Assembly (NCBI RefSeq): GCF_000621325.1
Contig: NZ_JHYQ01000002.1
Location: 1-64,000, forward strand
Length of the DNA stretch: 64,000 nucleotides
Origin: Thiothrix lacustris DSM 21227
Lineage (GTDB): Bacteria > Pseudomonadota > Gammaproteobacteria > Thiotrichales > Thiotrichaceae
Direction: 5' to 3'
Under the pieces are notes generated by a model. It searched no databases. It worked only from the letters and a program-made list of their open reading frames with translations, and had not been told where the DNA came from. A program made the translations under genes and the position numbers. This document shows positions 1 through 7,787 of the stretch, in pieces. Every line of letters begins with the position of its first letter. Within the stretch, counting starts at the first letter, position 1.

Positions 1-306
1 CTCGTCAAAACCAATATGGCTAAGTCTGTATTGGATGCAGGGTGGTCAATGCTGAAAACACAACTTGATGCAAAATCGAAAGCGATGCAAGGCGTGTTTC
101 TCGACGTCAACGAAGCGTACAGTACCCAAGCCTGTTCGTGCTGCGGAAGCATTTCCGTCAACAGTCCGAAAGGTAGAGCAGGACTTGGAATAAGAGAATG
201 GACATGCCCCGACTGTGGGGAGCTGCACGACAGAGATGTCAATGCAGCCCGGAACATTCTCACGGCAGGACATTGCCGTCTCGCAGGAGGAATCCCCCGG
301 CTTTAG
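1..306 (+). CDS. tnpB: TnpB (IS200/IS605-family RNA-guided nuclease), C-terminal part only
   Basis: The reading frame is open from the left edge of the window to TAG at 304-306, so only the last ~100 residues are visible. It carries the TnpB zinc ribbon: a CSCCG pair about 50 residues before the stop, then CPDCG, followed by the family's closing motif DRDVNAARNIL with the catalytic Asp of the third RuvC segment. TnpB proteins are RNA-guided DNA nucleases encoded by IS200/IS605 elements. The ORF runs into the right-end hairpin of the element, and the gene immediately after it is a truncated NtrC-type activator. Whether the N-terminal part is intact, and whether a TnpA partner exists, cannot be seen here. 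Confidence 0.9.
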   Translation, partial: LVKTNMAKSVLDAGWSMLKTQLDAKSKAMQGVFLDVNEAYSTQACSCCGSISVNSPKGRAGLGIREWTCPDCGELHDRDVNAARNILTAGHCRLAGGIPRL

Positions 307-324
307 CCATGGGGAGGATGTCAA
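1..324 (+). mobile_element. Right end of an IS200/IS605-family element
   Basis: The tnpB stop codon lies inside a hairpin typical of IS200/IS605 right ends: TCCCC (293-297) pairs with GGGGA (311-315), with an inner GGC/GCC stem around the TAG. The element probably ends at TCAA (321-324), a right-end cleavage tetranucleotide used by characterised members of the family; this boundary is inferred. Beyond it the sequence reads at once as the interior of an NtrC-family protein. The left end is outside the window. Confidence 0.75.
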
Positions 325-698
325 GCAAACATGCGCTGCGGATGGGGCGTGAGGTGGATAGCATTGCTACAGATGCGGTTTCCCTGTTGATGGGGTACAG
401 CTACCCCGGCAATGTACGCGAACTGGAAAACCTGATTGAGCGCGGGGTGGCCTTGGCGCGGGGCAGTGAATTGACAGTGGCGGAACTGCCAGCGGCTTTG
501 GCGGAACAGGTTGTCCACGCCCTGCCGGATGCGCAAGGCGACTTGCCAACCTTGGGGCAGCGTGAAGAGGAATACATCCGCTACGTGTTGGAACACAGCG
601 ACGGCAACCGCACCAAGGCGGCGAATATTCTGGGTATCGACCGCGTGTCGCTGTGGCGCAAGCTGAAGAAGTATGGCTTGGCAGAGGGGGAGGAGTAA
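325..698 (+). pseudogene. NtrC-family sigma-54 activator, 3' fragment cut by the IS element
   Basis: From the IS boundary to TAA at 696-698 the frame encodes the end of a sigma-54 AAA+ domain (YPGNVRELENLIERGV, the sensor-2 region) followed by a Fis-type helix-turn-helix (GNRTKAANILGIDRVSLWRKL). The homology starts in mid-domain, with no receiver domain or Walker motifs in view, and directly abuts the IS right end. An ATG at 198 in this frame lies inside tnpB and does not mark a real start. NtrC-type activators drive sigma-54 promoters in response to a sensor kinase. The 5' half presumably lies beyond the element, left of the window. The regulator is probably inactivated unless the fragment is expressed separately. 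Confidence 0.8.
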
Positions 699-739
699 CG
701 CCTTCTTGAGATCTATTTTAATTTTTAAACTTTATTGTT

Positions 740-1099
740 ATGAATACCATGCAACTAGATATCTTTACCAAAGCCCTTGCCGATCAAACGCGTTTGCGTA
801 TTTTATTGCTATTAGTCGGCAGGGAAGAGTTATGTGTTTGTGAGCTGACTCAGGCCTTAGCATTGGCTCAACCGAAGATTTCCCGCCACCTTGCGGTGCT
901 GCGTGAAAGCGGTTTGTTGTTGGATCGTAAGGCGGGGTTATGGGTCTATTATCGCCTGCATCCTGAATTGCTTTGTTGGGCATTGGATGTGTTGGAAAAT
1001 TTACGTTTAGGCAGTGAAGGCGAAGTGCCTTTTCAGGTTGACCGTGAGCGTTTGGCAGGGGCTGAGCGTATGAGTGTCGTGTGTGGATCTTGTGCTTAA
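740..1099 (+). CDS. arsR: ArsR-family arsenic-responsive repressor
   Basis: This 119-residue winged-helix repressor has the ArsR metalloid-binding motif ELCVCEL at about residues 30-36, in the position of the ELCVCDLC motif of classical ArsR proteins. The DNA-recognition helix (AQPKISRHLAVLRESGLL) follows it. Two further cysteines sit at the C-terminus (VVCGSCA) and could contribute to As(III)/Sb(III) sensing. ArsR proteins leave their operator when arsenite binds. The gene heads the arsenic region and is followed 79 bp later by the AhpD-like/permease/thioredoxin unit. A palindromic motif in that gap recurs upstream of the GAPDH-arsJ unit, so it is a likely target. Confidence 0.92.
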   Translation: MNTMQLDIFTKALADQTRLRILLLLVGREELCVCELTQALALAQPKISRHLAVLRESGLLLDRKAGLWVYYRLHPELLCWALDVLENLRLGSEGEVPFQVDRERLAGAERMSVVCGSCA

Positions 1100-1103
1100 C
1101 CAG

Positions 1104-1126
1104 TATATTCGCTAAAACAGATATGA
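1104..1126 (+). promoter_or_regulatory. Candidate ArsR operator, copy 1
   Basis: The 23-bp stretch starting TATATTCGCTAAAACAG matches 20 of 23 positions of the reverse complement of 4392-4414, upstream of the GAPDH-arsJ unit. It is an imperfect inverted repeat around CTAAAA. An outer perfect repeat CAGTAT (1101-1106) / ATACTG (1128-1133) encloses it. Its place, just after arsR and before the permease operon, fits an ArsR site. Assignment to ArsR is inference. Confidence 0.55.
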
Positions 1127-1177
1127 CATACTGTTACGCGGATCATTAAGTAATGTTTTGTACATCTGGAGATAACT

Positions 1178-1468
1178 ATGCGTGAATCATCCCCGCCCTT
1201 GCACAGTTCTATTGTGGCTTTGGCGTCACTGGCGGCGGGCATTGCTGCGAAACATCCCAGCATGGGTTTGTGCCAAGTCCAGCGCTTGCGCTCTTTAGGC
1301 GTATCGGAAGATCACATCAATACCGTGGTGGAGATTGCTCGCCATATTCGTGATGAGGCGGCACAAAAACTGGATACTGCTTTTGATGAGCAGTTTGGCG
1401 TGGAAGCCGTTGTCGTGGCAGGAGAGGCGTGCTGCACACCCACGGCTTCAGGGCAGGCGTGTTGCTAA
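1178..1468 (+). CDS. Small AhpD/carboxymuconolactone-decarboxylase-like protein with Cys-Cys tail
   Basis: This 96-residue protein starts at ATG behind a GGAGATAACT ribosome site. Its helical core (LASLAAGIAAKHPSMGLC, then VSEDHINTVVEIARHIRDE) looks like the AhpD/carboxymuconolactone decarboxylase fold. However, it has a single cysteine where AhpD proteins have a CxxC pair, so peroxidase activity is doubtful. The C-terminus carries two Cys-Cys pairs (EACC and QACC). Its stop TAA overlaps the ATG of the permease (TAATG), showing translational coupling. In an arsenic operon a thiol-rich tail may bind arsenite; that is inference and no specific function is known to me. Confidence 0.6.
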   Translation: MRESSPPLHSSIVALASLAAGIAAKHPSMGLCQVQRLRSLGVSEDHINTVVEIARHIRDEAAQKLDTAFDEQFGVEAVVVAGEACCTPTASGQACC

Positions 1469-2490
1469 TGTTACTTATAGGAAGGTCGTGGTTTTTACCG
1501 TTAGCGGCGCTGGTTTGGTTTGCCCTTTATCAGGCTTTATTGCCTATTTCGGAAACGCTGGTGGCTTTATTGCCATTGGAGCGTGAGAGCCACCTTGGTG
1601 GTGCATTACAGTTCTTTTTATACGATACACCCAAGGTATTGCTGCTGCTCACCGGCATTGTGTTTGTGATGGGGATCATCCATACCTTTGTTTCACCAGA
1701 GCGTACTCGTGCGTTGTTGTCTGGTAAGCGTTTAGGTGTCGGTAATGTGATGGCCGCAACGTTGGGCATTGTCACGCCGTTTTGCTCTTGTTCTGCCGTA
1801 CCGCTGTTTATTGGTTTCCTGCAAGCAGGTGTGCCGTTGGGGGTAACGTTCTCATTTTTGATTGCTGCGCCGATGGTGAATGAAGTCGCGCTTATTCTGC
1901 TCTTCGGCTTATTTGGCTGGGAAGTGGCGGCGTTGTACCTGTTGATGGGTTTGGCGGTGGCTATCCTTGCCGGGTTGCTGATTGGCAAGCTGGGGATGGA
2001 GCGCTATCTGGAAGACTGGGTGCGGGCGATGCAAAACACACGTTCAGCCGATGTGACAGGTGCTCGTATGACGTGGGCTGAGCGTATCGGCCACGGTTTC
2101 CAGCATGTGCGTGAAATCGTCGGCAAGGTGTGGATTTACATCGTCATCGGTGTGGGTGTGGGGGCGTTGATCCACGGCTATGTACCAGAGGATTTCATGG
2201 CTTCATTCATGGGTAAGGATGTGTGGTGGGCAGTCCCTGCCGCTGTGGTGTTGGGTGTGCCGATGTATACCAATGCTGCTGGTGTGATTCCCATTGTGCA
2301 GGCATTGCTAGCTAAAGGGGCGGCGCTGGGCACGGTGCTGGCATTCATGATGAGTGTGATTGCCTTGTCTGCCCCGGAAATGATCATTCTGCGTAAGGTA
2401 CTGAAACCACAACTGATTGCCACATTTGCGGGCATTGTGGCATTCGGCATTTTACTGGTGGGTTATGTCTTTAATAGTGTTTTATCATAG
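1468..2490 (+). CDS. DUF318-family membrane permease in the ars operon
   Basis: This polytopic inner-membrane protein has about eight hydrophobic segments and contains the DUF318/ArsP-type signature TPFCSCSAVPLFIGFLQAG, followed by a conserved APMVNEVAL segment. The family includes ArsP, which exports trivalent organoarsenicals, and uncharacterised permeases of metalloid operons. The ATG at 1468 overlaps the upstream stop codon; an in-frame ATG at 1429 would lie inside the upstream gene and is less likely. A CxxC thioredoxin-like gene follows 17 bp downstream, a common partner of this permease family. The substrate (arsenite or methylated arsenic) cannot be settled from sequence. Confidence 0.82.
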   Translation: MLLIGRSWFLPLAALVWFALYQALLPISETLVALLPLERESHLGGALQFFLYDTPKVLLLLTGIVFVMGIIHTFVSPERTRALLSGKRLGVGNVMAATLGIVTPFCSCSAVPLFIGFLQAGVPLGVTFSFLIAAPMVNEVALILLFGLFGWEVAALYLLMGLAVAILAGLLIGKLGMERYLEDWVRAMQNTRSADVTGARMTWAERIGHGFQHVREIVGKVWIYIVIGVGVGALIHGYVPEDFMASFMGKDVWWAVPAAVVLGVPMYTNAAGVIPIVQALLAKGAALGTVLAFMMSVIALSAPEMIILRKVLKPQLIATFAGIVAFGILLVGYVFNSVLS

Positions 2491-2507
2491 TTGATTCGGG
2501 AGTTTTT

Positions 2508-2783
2508 ATGGAAATTAAGGTACTCGGCACAGGTTGCGCTAGTTGCAACACGACTTACAAACTGATCGAGGACATCGCGCGTGAAAAAGGCGTGACGCTG
2601 GCATTGGAGAAAGTCGAAGACCTGCCGACCATCATGGGCTATGGGGTCATGTCTACACCGGGTGTGGTCGTGGATGGCAAGGTTGTTCATGCCGGTGGGG
2701 TTCCTTCTAAGGCCAGTGTAGAAGGCTGGTTGGCGGGGATGCCAGCGGCGGGCGGTTGTTGCAGTGGTGGTAAGTGCTGCTAA
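2508..2783 (+). CDS. Small thioredoxin-like protein (redox-active disulfide family)
   Basis: This 91-residue thioredoxin-fold protein has a CASC active-site pair at residues 11-14 (GTGCASCNTT) and a cis-Pro motif (STPGVVVDG), as in the redox-active-disulfide-protein-2 family. It is encoded directly after the permease with a GGGAG ribosome site. The C-terminus ends GGCCSGGKCC, adding four cysteines not found in the basic fold. The family is often linked to DUF318 permeases, and a role in delivering or reducing metalloid-thiol adducts for export is plausible but inferred. Confidence 0.8.
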   Translation: MEIKVLGTGCASCNTTYKLIEDIAREKGVTLALEKVEDLPTIMGYGVMSTPGVVVDGKVVHAGGVPSKASVEGWLAGMPAAGGCCSGGKCC

Positions 2784-2788
2784 GTTAA

Positions 2789-2819
2789 GGGCAGGGGTGT
2801 AGGTTTACATCCCCTGCCC
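2789..2819 (+). terminator. Bidirectional hairpin between convergent genes
   Basis: GGGCAGGGG (2789-2797) pairs with CCCCTGCCC (2811-2819); an inner TGTA/TACA stem extends it, with one bulged T. It lies between the thioredoxin-like gene and the convergent GlcG-like gene. There is no clear T run on the plus strand, so termination efficiency is uncertain. Confidence 0.6.
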
Positions 2820-2826
2820 ACTGCGG

Positions 2827-3345
2827 TTAATCCATCATTTCCAGCCGTTCCATCAACTTGTCGAGTGCAGCTTTGGCGCATTCTGCATCCTTTTCGCCGC
2901 CGGGTGCGCCGCTGACGCCGATAGCCCCAAGCAATGAGCCACCGCTTTCGATTTTCAAGCCACCTTCCAACATCAGAATGCCGTCGACCTCGTTCATTTC
3001 ATCTTTGATGTCAGCACGGTTGGCGCGAAATTCGGCGGAACTGGCACCTGACATAATGACCGCGTTGGCTTTTTCTTCGGCGATCTGCATGGTGAAACGG
3101 GCTGCCATCGTGTCGCGTAACAGGGCTTGCACCGATGCGTTGCGGTCAACCACGACAGCAGCTACGTTGTAGCCTTTTTCGCGGCAGGCGAGGACGGACT
3201 CATGGGCAATATCCATCGCCAGCTCCATTGAAATCTGCTTGACGCTGATAAAGTTCGAGGGTTTTTTTGCCTCGTCTTCGGCGTGTGCCAGATTCAGCGA
3301 TGCCAGCAGGGTGGTGAGCAATATGATGGGTATACGTTTTTTCAT
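2827..3345 (-). CDS. Secreted GlcG/HbpS-family (DUF336) protein
   Basis: A signal peptide (MKKRIPIILLTTLLASLNLAHA) precedes a single GlcG/HbpS-like domain: repeated helices with the family's VVVDRNASVQALLRDT and GGLKIESGGSLLGAIGVSGA segments, the latter Gly-rich motif being diagnostic. Members bind small ligands such as haem or corrinoids; the ligand here is unknown. The start has an AGGAGG ribosome site. It lies 59 bp downstream of the metallo-beta-lactamase-fold gene on the same strand, and the two probably form one operon. GlcG-like and such hydrolase genes are often found together near quinoprotein or sulfur-oxidation genes. Any link to arsenic is unproven. Confidence 0.8.
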   Translation of the reverse strand: MKKRIPIILLTTLLASLNLAHAEDEAKKPSNFISVKQISMELAMDIAHESVLACREKGYNVAAVVVDRNASVQALLRDTMAARFTMQIAEEKANAVIMSGASSAEFRANRADIKDEMNEVDGILMLEGGLKIESGGSLLGAIGVSGAPGGEKDAECAKAALDKLMERLEMMD

Positions 3346-3404
3346 ACTATCCTCCTAGGGGAAAAGGTGATGGTCGTTTGAATGTTAGCACTGAATGCCC
3401 GCTT

Positions 3405-4334
3405 TTACTCGGCTTCAAGCTGCAAGTAGGTCTGATGCACATTGCGCCCATGCAGTTCTTTCGCCATTTTCAGGAAGCTGAATGCCTCATCCGCTGACAG
3501 GCGTTTGACGGCATCGCCTAAATCTTCCATTTCCTCCAGCGACTTGCCGACGTTCGTTACCAGCCAGTCGAGGTAATCGCCGGTATTTTTCTGCGCGGTT
3601 GCCAAGTCGTTGGGGTTGCCATGCCCCGGAATGATGTGTTCTGGCTTGAGTTCCGCAACTTTCTTGAAGGTGACCTGCCAATCTTTCACGTTGGAAATGT
3701 CCGGCAGTACGCCCAGCATCCGGTCGTTGAATACAGTGTCTCCGGTGAACACGACTTTTTCCTTGGGCAACCACAAGACCGCATCGCCGGGGAAGTGCGC
3801 ATCACCGAGGTAACGCAGCGACATTTCTGTGCCGCCGATGCTCAGGGTTTTTTCATCGCCGTCGAAGGTTTCGCTGGGGAATTTCACTTTCAGGTCTTCG
3901 GGTTTACCGCCAATGCCACTGGAGAGGCGCATCCGGTTCATGGATTCCTGATTTTTTTGGCTTGCCACGGTTTTGGCGAGGGCGCTGACTGGGATTTTCT
4001 GGGCGAGGAAATAGCTGTTGCCCATCCAGTGGTGGTCTTGCACGCCGATGTTGATCACTTGCTTGATAGGCTGGTCGGTGACGGTTTTGACGGCAGCTTC
4101 CAGCATTTTGGCGCTGGCTTCGGTGGCACTGGAGCCAACCAGTACTACACCGTCATTGGTGATAATGAAACCACTGGTGTTATTCATGCCCTGATTTTCC
4201 GGGGTGCGCTCGCCGGTATCGCCAACGATGGCGTAGACATTGTCCGTGACTTTTTGCGTGGTGGGTTCAAACGCATGGGCGGCTTGGGTCAGTAGCAGCA
4301 GGCAGAAAGCGGCGGGAAGCAGTTTGCTAAACAT
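3405..4334 (-). CDS. Periplasmic metallo-beta-lactamase-fold protein with altered metal site
   Basis: A signal peptide (FSKLLPAAFCLLLLTQAAHA) leads into a metallo-beta-lactamase fold. The usual HxHxDH motif is changed to GVQDHH in NIGVQDHHWMGN, so the first two metal-binding histidines are missing. Later ligands are kept: GDAHFPGD, FTGDTVF and PGHG. It resembles the SoxH/quinoprotein-relay zinc-hydrolase group, but catalysis with a two-metal centre is doubtful. I place the start at the second ATG (4334), which has an AGGAA site about 9 nt upstream; an ATG at 4358 is also possible. It is transcribed divergently from the GAPDH gene across a candidate ArsR operator. Confidence 0.78.
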   Translation of the reverse strand: MFSKLLPAAFCLLLLTQAAHAFEPTTQKVTDNVYAIVGDTGERTPENQGMNNTSGFIITNDGVVLVGSSATEASAKMLEAAVKTVTDQPIKQVINIGVQDHHWMGNSYFLAQKIPVSALAKTVASQKNQESMNRMRLSSGIGGKPEDLKVKFPSETFDGDEKTLSIGGTEMSLRYLGDAHFPGDAVLWLPKEKVVFTGDTVFNDRMLGVLPDISNVKDWQVTFKKVAELKPEHIIPGHGNPNDLATAQKNTGDYLDWLVTNVGKSLEEMEDLGDAVKRLSADEAFSFLKMAKELHGRNVHQTYLQLEAE

Positions 4335-4391
4335 AATGATGTTCCTGATGTGGTTCATGAATTTTATATGACAAAGTATGAAATAATTCCA

Positions 4392-4414
4392 TTATATCCG
4401 TTTTGGCGAATATA
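4392..4414 (-). promoter_or_regulatory. Candidate ArsR operator, copy 2
   Basis: On the minus strand this reads TATATTCGCCAAAACGGATA and on; TATATTCG and CGGATATA form a 7-of-8 inverted repeat. It matches the motif at 1104-1126 in 20 of 23 positions. It lies in the divergent gap between the metallo-beta-lactamase-fold gene and the GAPDH-arsJ unit and overlaps a TATAAT (4411-4416) that is a good -10 for GAPDH. A repressor bound here would block that promoter. Confidence 0.6.
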
Positions 4415-4452
4415 ATCCTCACCCATGTTTTACAGATTTAAGGAGTAGGGTC

Positions 4453-5454
4453 ATGGCAACTATCGGTATCAACGGTTTTGGGCGCATGGGGCGTCTGGGT
4501 ATTCGCGCCGCTTGGGGCAATCCGGCGTTCACTTTCACACAGGTCAATGAAATTGCGGGTGATGCGACGACTTCCGCTCACTTGCTGAAATTCGATTCCG
4601 TACACGGCATCTGGCCGCCGGAATGCAGCGCAGACGCTAGCCATATGATCGTTGATGGCGTAGCAATTGCCTATACCTCCAACAAGGAAATTGGTGATAC
4701 TGACTGGTCGGGCTGTGACATTGTGCTGGAATGCAGCGGCAAGTTCCGCAAAGTCGAGCAGTTGCAGGCGTATTTCGATCAGGGTGTGAAGAAAGTGATT
4801 GTGGCTGCCCCGGTGGAGGGCGCGTTGAATATTGTTTATGGCGTCAACGATCAGGACTATGACCAGGCAGTGCATCATTTGCTGACAGCGGCTTCTTGCA
4901 CCACCAACTGCCTTGCGCCAGTGGTTAAAGTCATGCACGAAAAGGTTGGTATCAAGCACGGTTGCATGACCACGCTGCACAATATCACCAATACCCAGAC
5001 CATTATCGACAAGGGGCATAAGGATTTGCGGCGGGCGCGTGCTTGTGGCGAATCCATGATTCCCACCACCACGGGTTCTGCCAAAGCCATTGCCAAGATC
5101 TTCCCAGCATTGGTCGGTAAGCTCAACGGTCATGCGGTGCGGATTCCCATGTTGAATGCTTCCCTAACCGACTTCGTGTTCGAGGCAGAGCGTGAAGTGA
5201 CGGCGGAAGAGCTGAACGGCTATTTCAAGGAGGCGTCCGAAACTTACCTGAAAGGCATCCTCGGCTACGAAGAACGCCCGCTGGTGTCGGTCGATTACAA
5301 GCACGACCCGCGTTCTGCCATCATTGACGCGCCTTCCACGATGGTGATTGATGGCACGCAGGTGAAAATCTATGCGTGGTACGACAATGAGTGGGGTTAC
5401 ATGAACCGTATGATGGAATTGACGGCAAAAGTAGCCGCGAGTTTGTCAGCATGA
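4453..5454 (+). CDS. ArsJ-associated glyceraldehyde-3-phosphate dehydrogenase
   Basis: This full-length type I GAPDH (333 aa) has the N-terminal Rossmann motif [11 protein letters not shown], the catalytic SCTTNCLAP motif and the closing WYDNEWGY motif. The gene is followed with a 4-bp ATGA overlap by arsJ. In the known two-gene As(V) pathway, such a GAPDH uses arsenate in place of phosphate to form unstable 1-arseno-3-phosphoglycerate, which ArsJ extrudes. It starts at ATG with an AGGAG site. A TATAAT and the candidate ArsR operator lie about 40-60 bp upstream. It is probably dedicated to arsenate resistance rather than glycolysis, judging by context. Confidence 0.9.
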   Translation: MATIGINGFGRMGRLGIRAAWGNPAFTFTQVNEIAGDATTSAHLLKFDSVHGIWPPECSADASHMIVDGVAIAYTSNKEIGDTDWSGCDIVLECSGKFRKVEQLQAYFDQGVKKVIVAAPVEGALNIVYGVNDQDYDQAVHHLLTAASCTTNCLAPVVKVMHEKVGIKHGCMTTLHNITNTQTIIDKGHKDLRRARACGESMIPTTTGSAKAIAKIFPALVGKLNGHAVRIPMLNASLTDFVFEAEREVTAEELNGYFKEASETYLKGILGYEERPLVSVDYKHDPRSAIIDAPSTMVIDGTQVKIYAWYDNEWGYMNRMMELTAKVAASLSA

Positions 5455-6641
5455 CACTTGATCTGCGCAATTACCTTACCGTTACCGGCGGTTACTGGGC
5501 GTTTACCCTGACTGATGGTGCACTGCGGATGCTGGTGGTGCTGTATTTTCACCAACTTGGCTATTCGCCGTTTCAGGTGGCGATGCTGTTTTTGTTCTAC
5601 GAATTCTTTGGCATTGTCACTAATTTGGTGGGTGGTTGGTTGGCCGCAAGGTTGGGTTTGAATGTCACCATGCACATTGGGATGGTGATGCAAATTGCCG
5701 CTTTAGGGATGTTGTTACCTACGGCCTGGCTGTCTGTGCCGTATGTGATGTTTGCGCAAGCCCTGTCTGGTATCGCCAAGGACTTGAATAAAATGTCGGC
5801 GAAAGCGAGTGTAAAAACGCTCGTGCCGCAAGGTGCAGATGTGCGTTTGTTCAAGTGGGTGGCGCTGCTGACGGGTTCAAAGAATGCGCTGAAAGGCTTG
5901 GGGTTTTTCCTTGGCGCGGTTTTGTTGCAGATGGTTGGTTTCCAGTATGCCTTGTTGGTATTGGCTGGGGGGTTGTTTGTGGTCACGCTCGTGACCTTGT
6001 TGCTGTTGCCGGATGAGTTGGGTAAGGCGAAAGCGAAGCCGAAATTCACACAGGTATTTTCCAATAATGCGGCCATCAACGGGTTGTCGGCGGCGCGATT
6101 TTTCCTGTTCGGGGCGCGGGATGTGTGGTTCGTAGTTGCGGTGCCGGTGTTCATGTTTGCGGTGTTAGGCTGGAGCTTTATGCAGGTCGGTGGCTTCATG
6201 GCCTTGTGGGTGGTGGGCTATGGTGTGGTGCAAGCGTCTGCGCCGGTTTTGTTGGGGTTGAAAACCCATGCGCCGGGGGCAAAAGAGGCGCGATTTTGGG
6301 CGCTGATGCTGTTGTTGATACCGCTTGCGATGGCCTTGGCATTGGGGCAGGGTTGGGATGCGGGTACGGTGTTGGTGGTCGGTTTGTTGGTGTTTGGGGT
6401 GGTGTTTGCGATTAATTCTGCGCTGCATTCTTATTTGATTCTTGCTTATGCCGATCATGATAAAGTGGCTTTGAAAGTCGGATTTTATTACATGGCAAAT
6501 GCCGGTGGGCGGCTGGCAGGTACGGTGCTGTCGGGCTGGTCATACCAGCAGTATGGGTTGGAAGGTTGTTTGTGGTTGTCGGCAGGGTTTGTGTTGGCGG
6601 CGTTGTTGTTGTCGTTGCGTCTGCCCGCTGTGCAGGCGTGA
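5451..6641 (+). CDS. arsJ: ArsJ, MFS efflux carrier for 1-arseno-3-phosphoglycerate
   Basis: This major-facilitator protein of about 396 residues has some 11-12 hydrophobic helices. Its N-terminus ([20 protein letters not shown]) and the segment [19 protein letters not shown] match ArsJ. Its ATG at 5451 overlaps the GAPDH stop, so the two are translationally coupled. Together they confer arsenate resistance by making and exporting an arseno-glycerate that breaks down outside the cell. An in-frame ATG upstream at 5391 lies within the GAPDH gene and is rejected. Confidence 0.92.
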   Translation: MTLDLRNYLTVTGGYWAFTLTDGALRMLVVLYFHQLGYSPFQVAMLFLFYEFFGIVTNLVGGWLAARLGLNVTMHIGMVMQIAALGMLLPTAWLSVPYVMFAQALSGIAKDLNKMSAKASVKTLVPQGADVRLFKWVALLTGSKNALKGLGFFLGAVLLQMVGFQYALLVLAGGLFVVTLVTLLLLPDELGKAKAKPKFTQVFSNNAAINGLSAARFFLFGARDVWFVVAVPVFMFAVLGWSFMQVGGFMALWVVGYGVVQASAPVLLGLKTHAPGAKEARFWALMLLLIPLAMALALGQGWDAGTVLVVGLLVFGVVFAINSALHSYLILAYADHDKVALKVGFYYMANAGGRLAGTVLSGWSYQQYGLEGCLWLSAGFVLAALLLSLRLPAVQA

Positions 6642-6683
6642 GGCGTTAAGCCACGTTATACTGTCCGCATTATTCACAATGGG

Positions 6684-7070
6684 ATGGTTGTTCTCATGTC
6701 TCCTAATTTTTTGAATGGCATCACGCTGTTATTGGTGTATCAACTAGTGGGTGAGGTGATCGCTCGTTTAATGAGTCTTCCCGTGCCCGGCCCTGTGATT
6801 GGGATGGTGTTGCTGTTCCTGACGCTGTTGTTGCGCAATGGGTTGGAGCAGGTGGTCGAACCGGCGGCGAGTGCTTTGTTGAGTCATTTGTCGTTGCTGT
6901 TTGTGCCTGCGGGCGTGGGCGTGATGGTGCATTTTGGGCGCATTGGTGATCAATGGCTGCCGATCAGTGCGGCATTGCTGTTCGGTACGCTGATTACCTT
7001 GGCGGTTACGGCCTTGGTGATGTTGGGGGTGCAACGCCTCATGGGTAAGGGGCGTTCCGATAATGCATGA
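6684..7070 (+). CDS. CidA/LrgA-family holin-like membrane protein
   Basis: This protein of about 128 residues has four hydrophobic helices and the CidA/LrgA signature: LVYQLVGEVIARLMSLPVPG, then PGPVIGMVLLFLTLLL, and a conserved LFVPAGVGVMVHF. An alternative ATG four codons in would also fit. It overlaps the following lrgB-type gene by 8 bp, the usual two-gene arrangement. The family has been linked to holin-like control of murein hydrolases and to transport of small carboxylates such as pyruvate or glycolate; which applies here is unknown. Confidence 0.88.
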   Translation: MVVLMSPNFLNGITLLLVYQLVGEVIARLMSLPVPGPVIGMVLLFLTLLLRNGLEQVVEPAASALLSHLSLLFVPAGVGVMVHFGRIGDQWLPISAALLFGTLITLAVTALVMLGVQRLMGKGRSDNA

Positions 7071-7785
7071 TAATAATCTGGCGCAAATCTGGGTGTACCT
7101 GTCTACTTCGCCATTGCTGGGGTTGACGATGACGCTGATTGCCTATGGGCTGGCGTATCGGCTCTATGTGTGGGCGAGGTTTAACCCTTTGCTGAATCCC
7201 GTGGTGACGGCGGTGGGTTTGCTGATTGCGTTATTGTTGCTGACGAAGACGCCGTATCGAGATTATTTTGCCGGGGGGCAATTTGTGCATTTCTTGTTGG
7301 GGCCTGCAACGGTGGCGCTGGCGATTCCTTTATACCGGCAGTTCGGTAAGTTGAAAACGTTGTGGTTGCCAGTATTAGTGGCCTTATTGGTCGGGGTGAC
7401 GGTCGGTGGCGCTAGTGCTGTGGGTATTGCGTGGGTGCTGGGGGCGGATTCGCAAACTTTGCTATCGCTTGCGCCTAAATCGGTGACAGCGCCAGTAGCA
7501 ATGGGGATTGCAGAACGGGTCGGCGGTATCCCTTCGCTGACGGCGGTGCTGGTGGTGATGACTGGGATTGTCGGAGCAGTGTTCGGAACGAAGTTGTTCG
7601 ATTTGATGCGTATCCGCGATGATAGTGTGCGCGGCATTGCGATGGGTGTAGCAGCGCATGGCATTGGTACGGCACGGGCGTTTCAAGTGAGTGCCGAAAT
7701 GGGGGCGTTTGCTGGGTTGGCCATGGCGTTGTCGGCGTTCGTGGCGTCGGTGCTATTGCCGTGGTTGTTGGGATGGATGAGGTAG
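7063..7785 (+). CDS. CidB/LrgB-family membrane protein
   Basis: This 240-residue polytopic protein shows the LrgB signature: LNPVVTAVGLLIALLL, LLGPATVALAIPLYRQ, SVTAPVAMGIAERVGG and AAHGIGTARAF. It is encoded downstream of and overlapping the CidA/LrgA-type gene. LrgA and LrgB proteins work as a pair in the inner membrane. The C-terminal codons run directly into the ribosome site of the next small gene, so the three genes are likely one transcript. Confidence 0.9.
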   Translation: MHDNNLAQIWVYLSTSPLLGLTMTLIAYGLAYRLYVWARFNPLLNPVVTAVGLLIALLLLTKTPYRDYFAGGQFVHFLLGPATVALAIPLYRQFGKLKTLWLPVLVALLVGVTVGGASAVGIAWVLGADSQTLLSLAPKSVTAPVAMGIAERVGGIPSLTAVLVVMTGIVGAVFGTKLFDLMRIRDDSVRGIAMGVAAHGIGTARAFQVSAEMGAFAGLAMALSAFVASVLLPWLLGWMR

Positions 7786-7787
7786 GT

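Noticed and set aside
198-323. ATG-initiated ORF of 166 aa spanning the end of tnpB and the NtrC fragment
   Set aside because: The part before ~325 is an out-of-frame reading of tnpB; only the part beyond the IS end has homology, so the ATG is accidental.
3621-4295. Plus-strand ORF of 224 aa opposite the metallo-beta-lactamase-fold gene
   Set aside because: It is the antisense shadow of a gene with clear motifs and a ribosome site; no family features.
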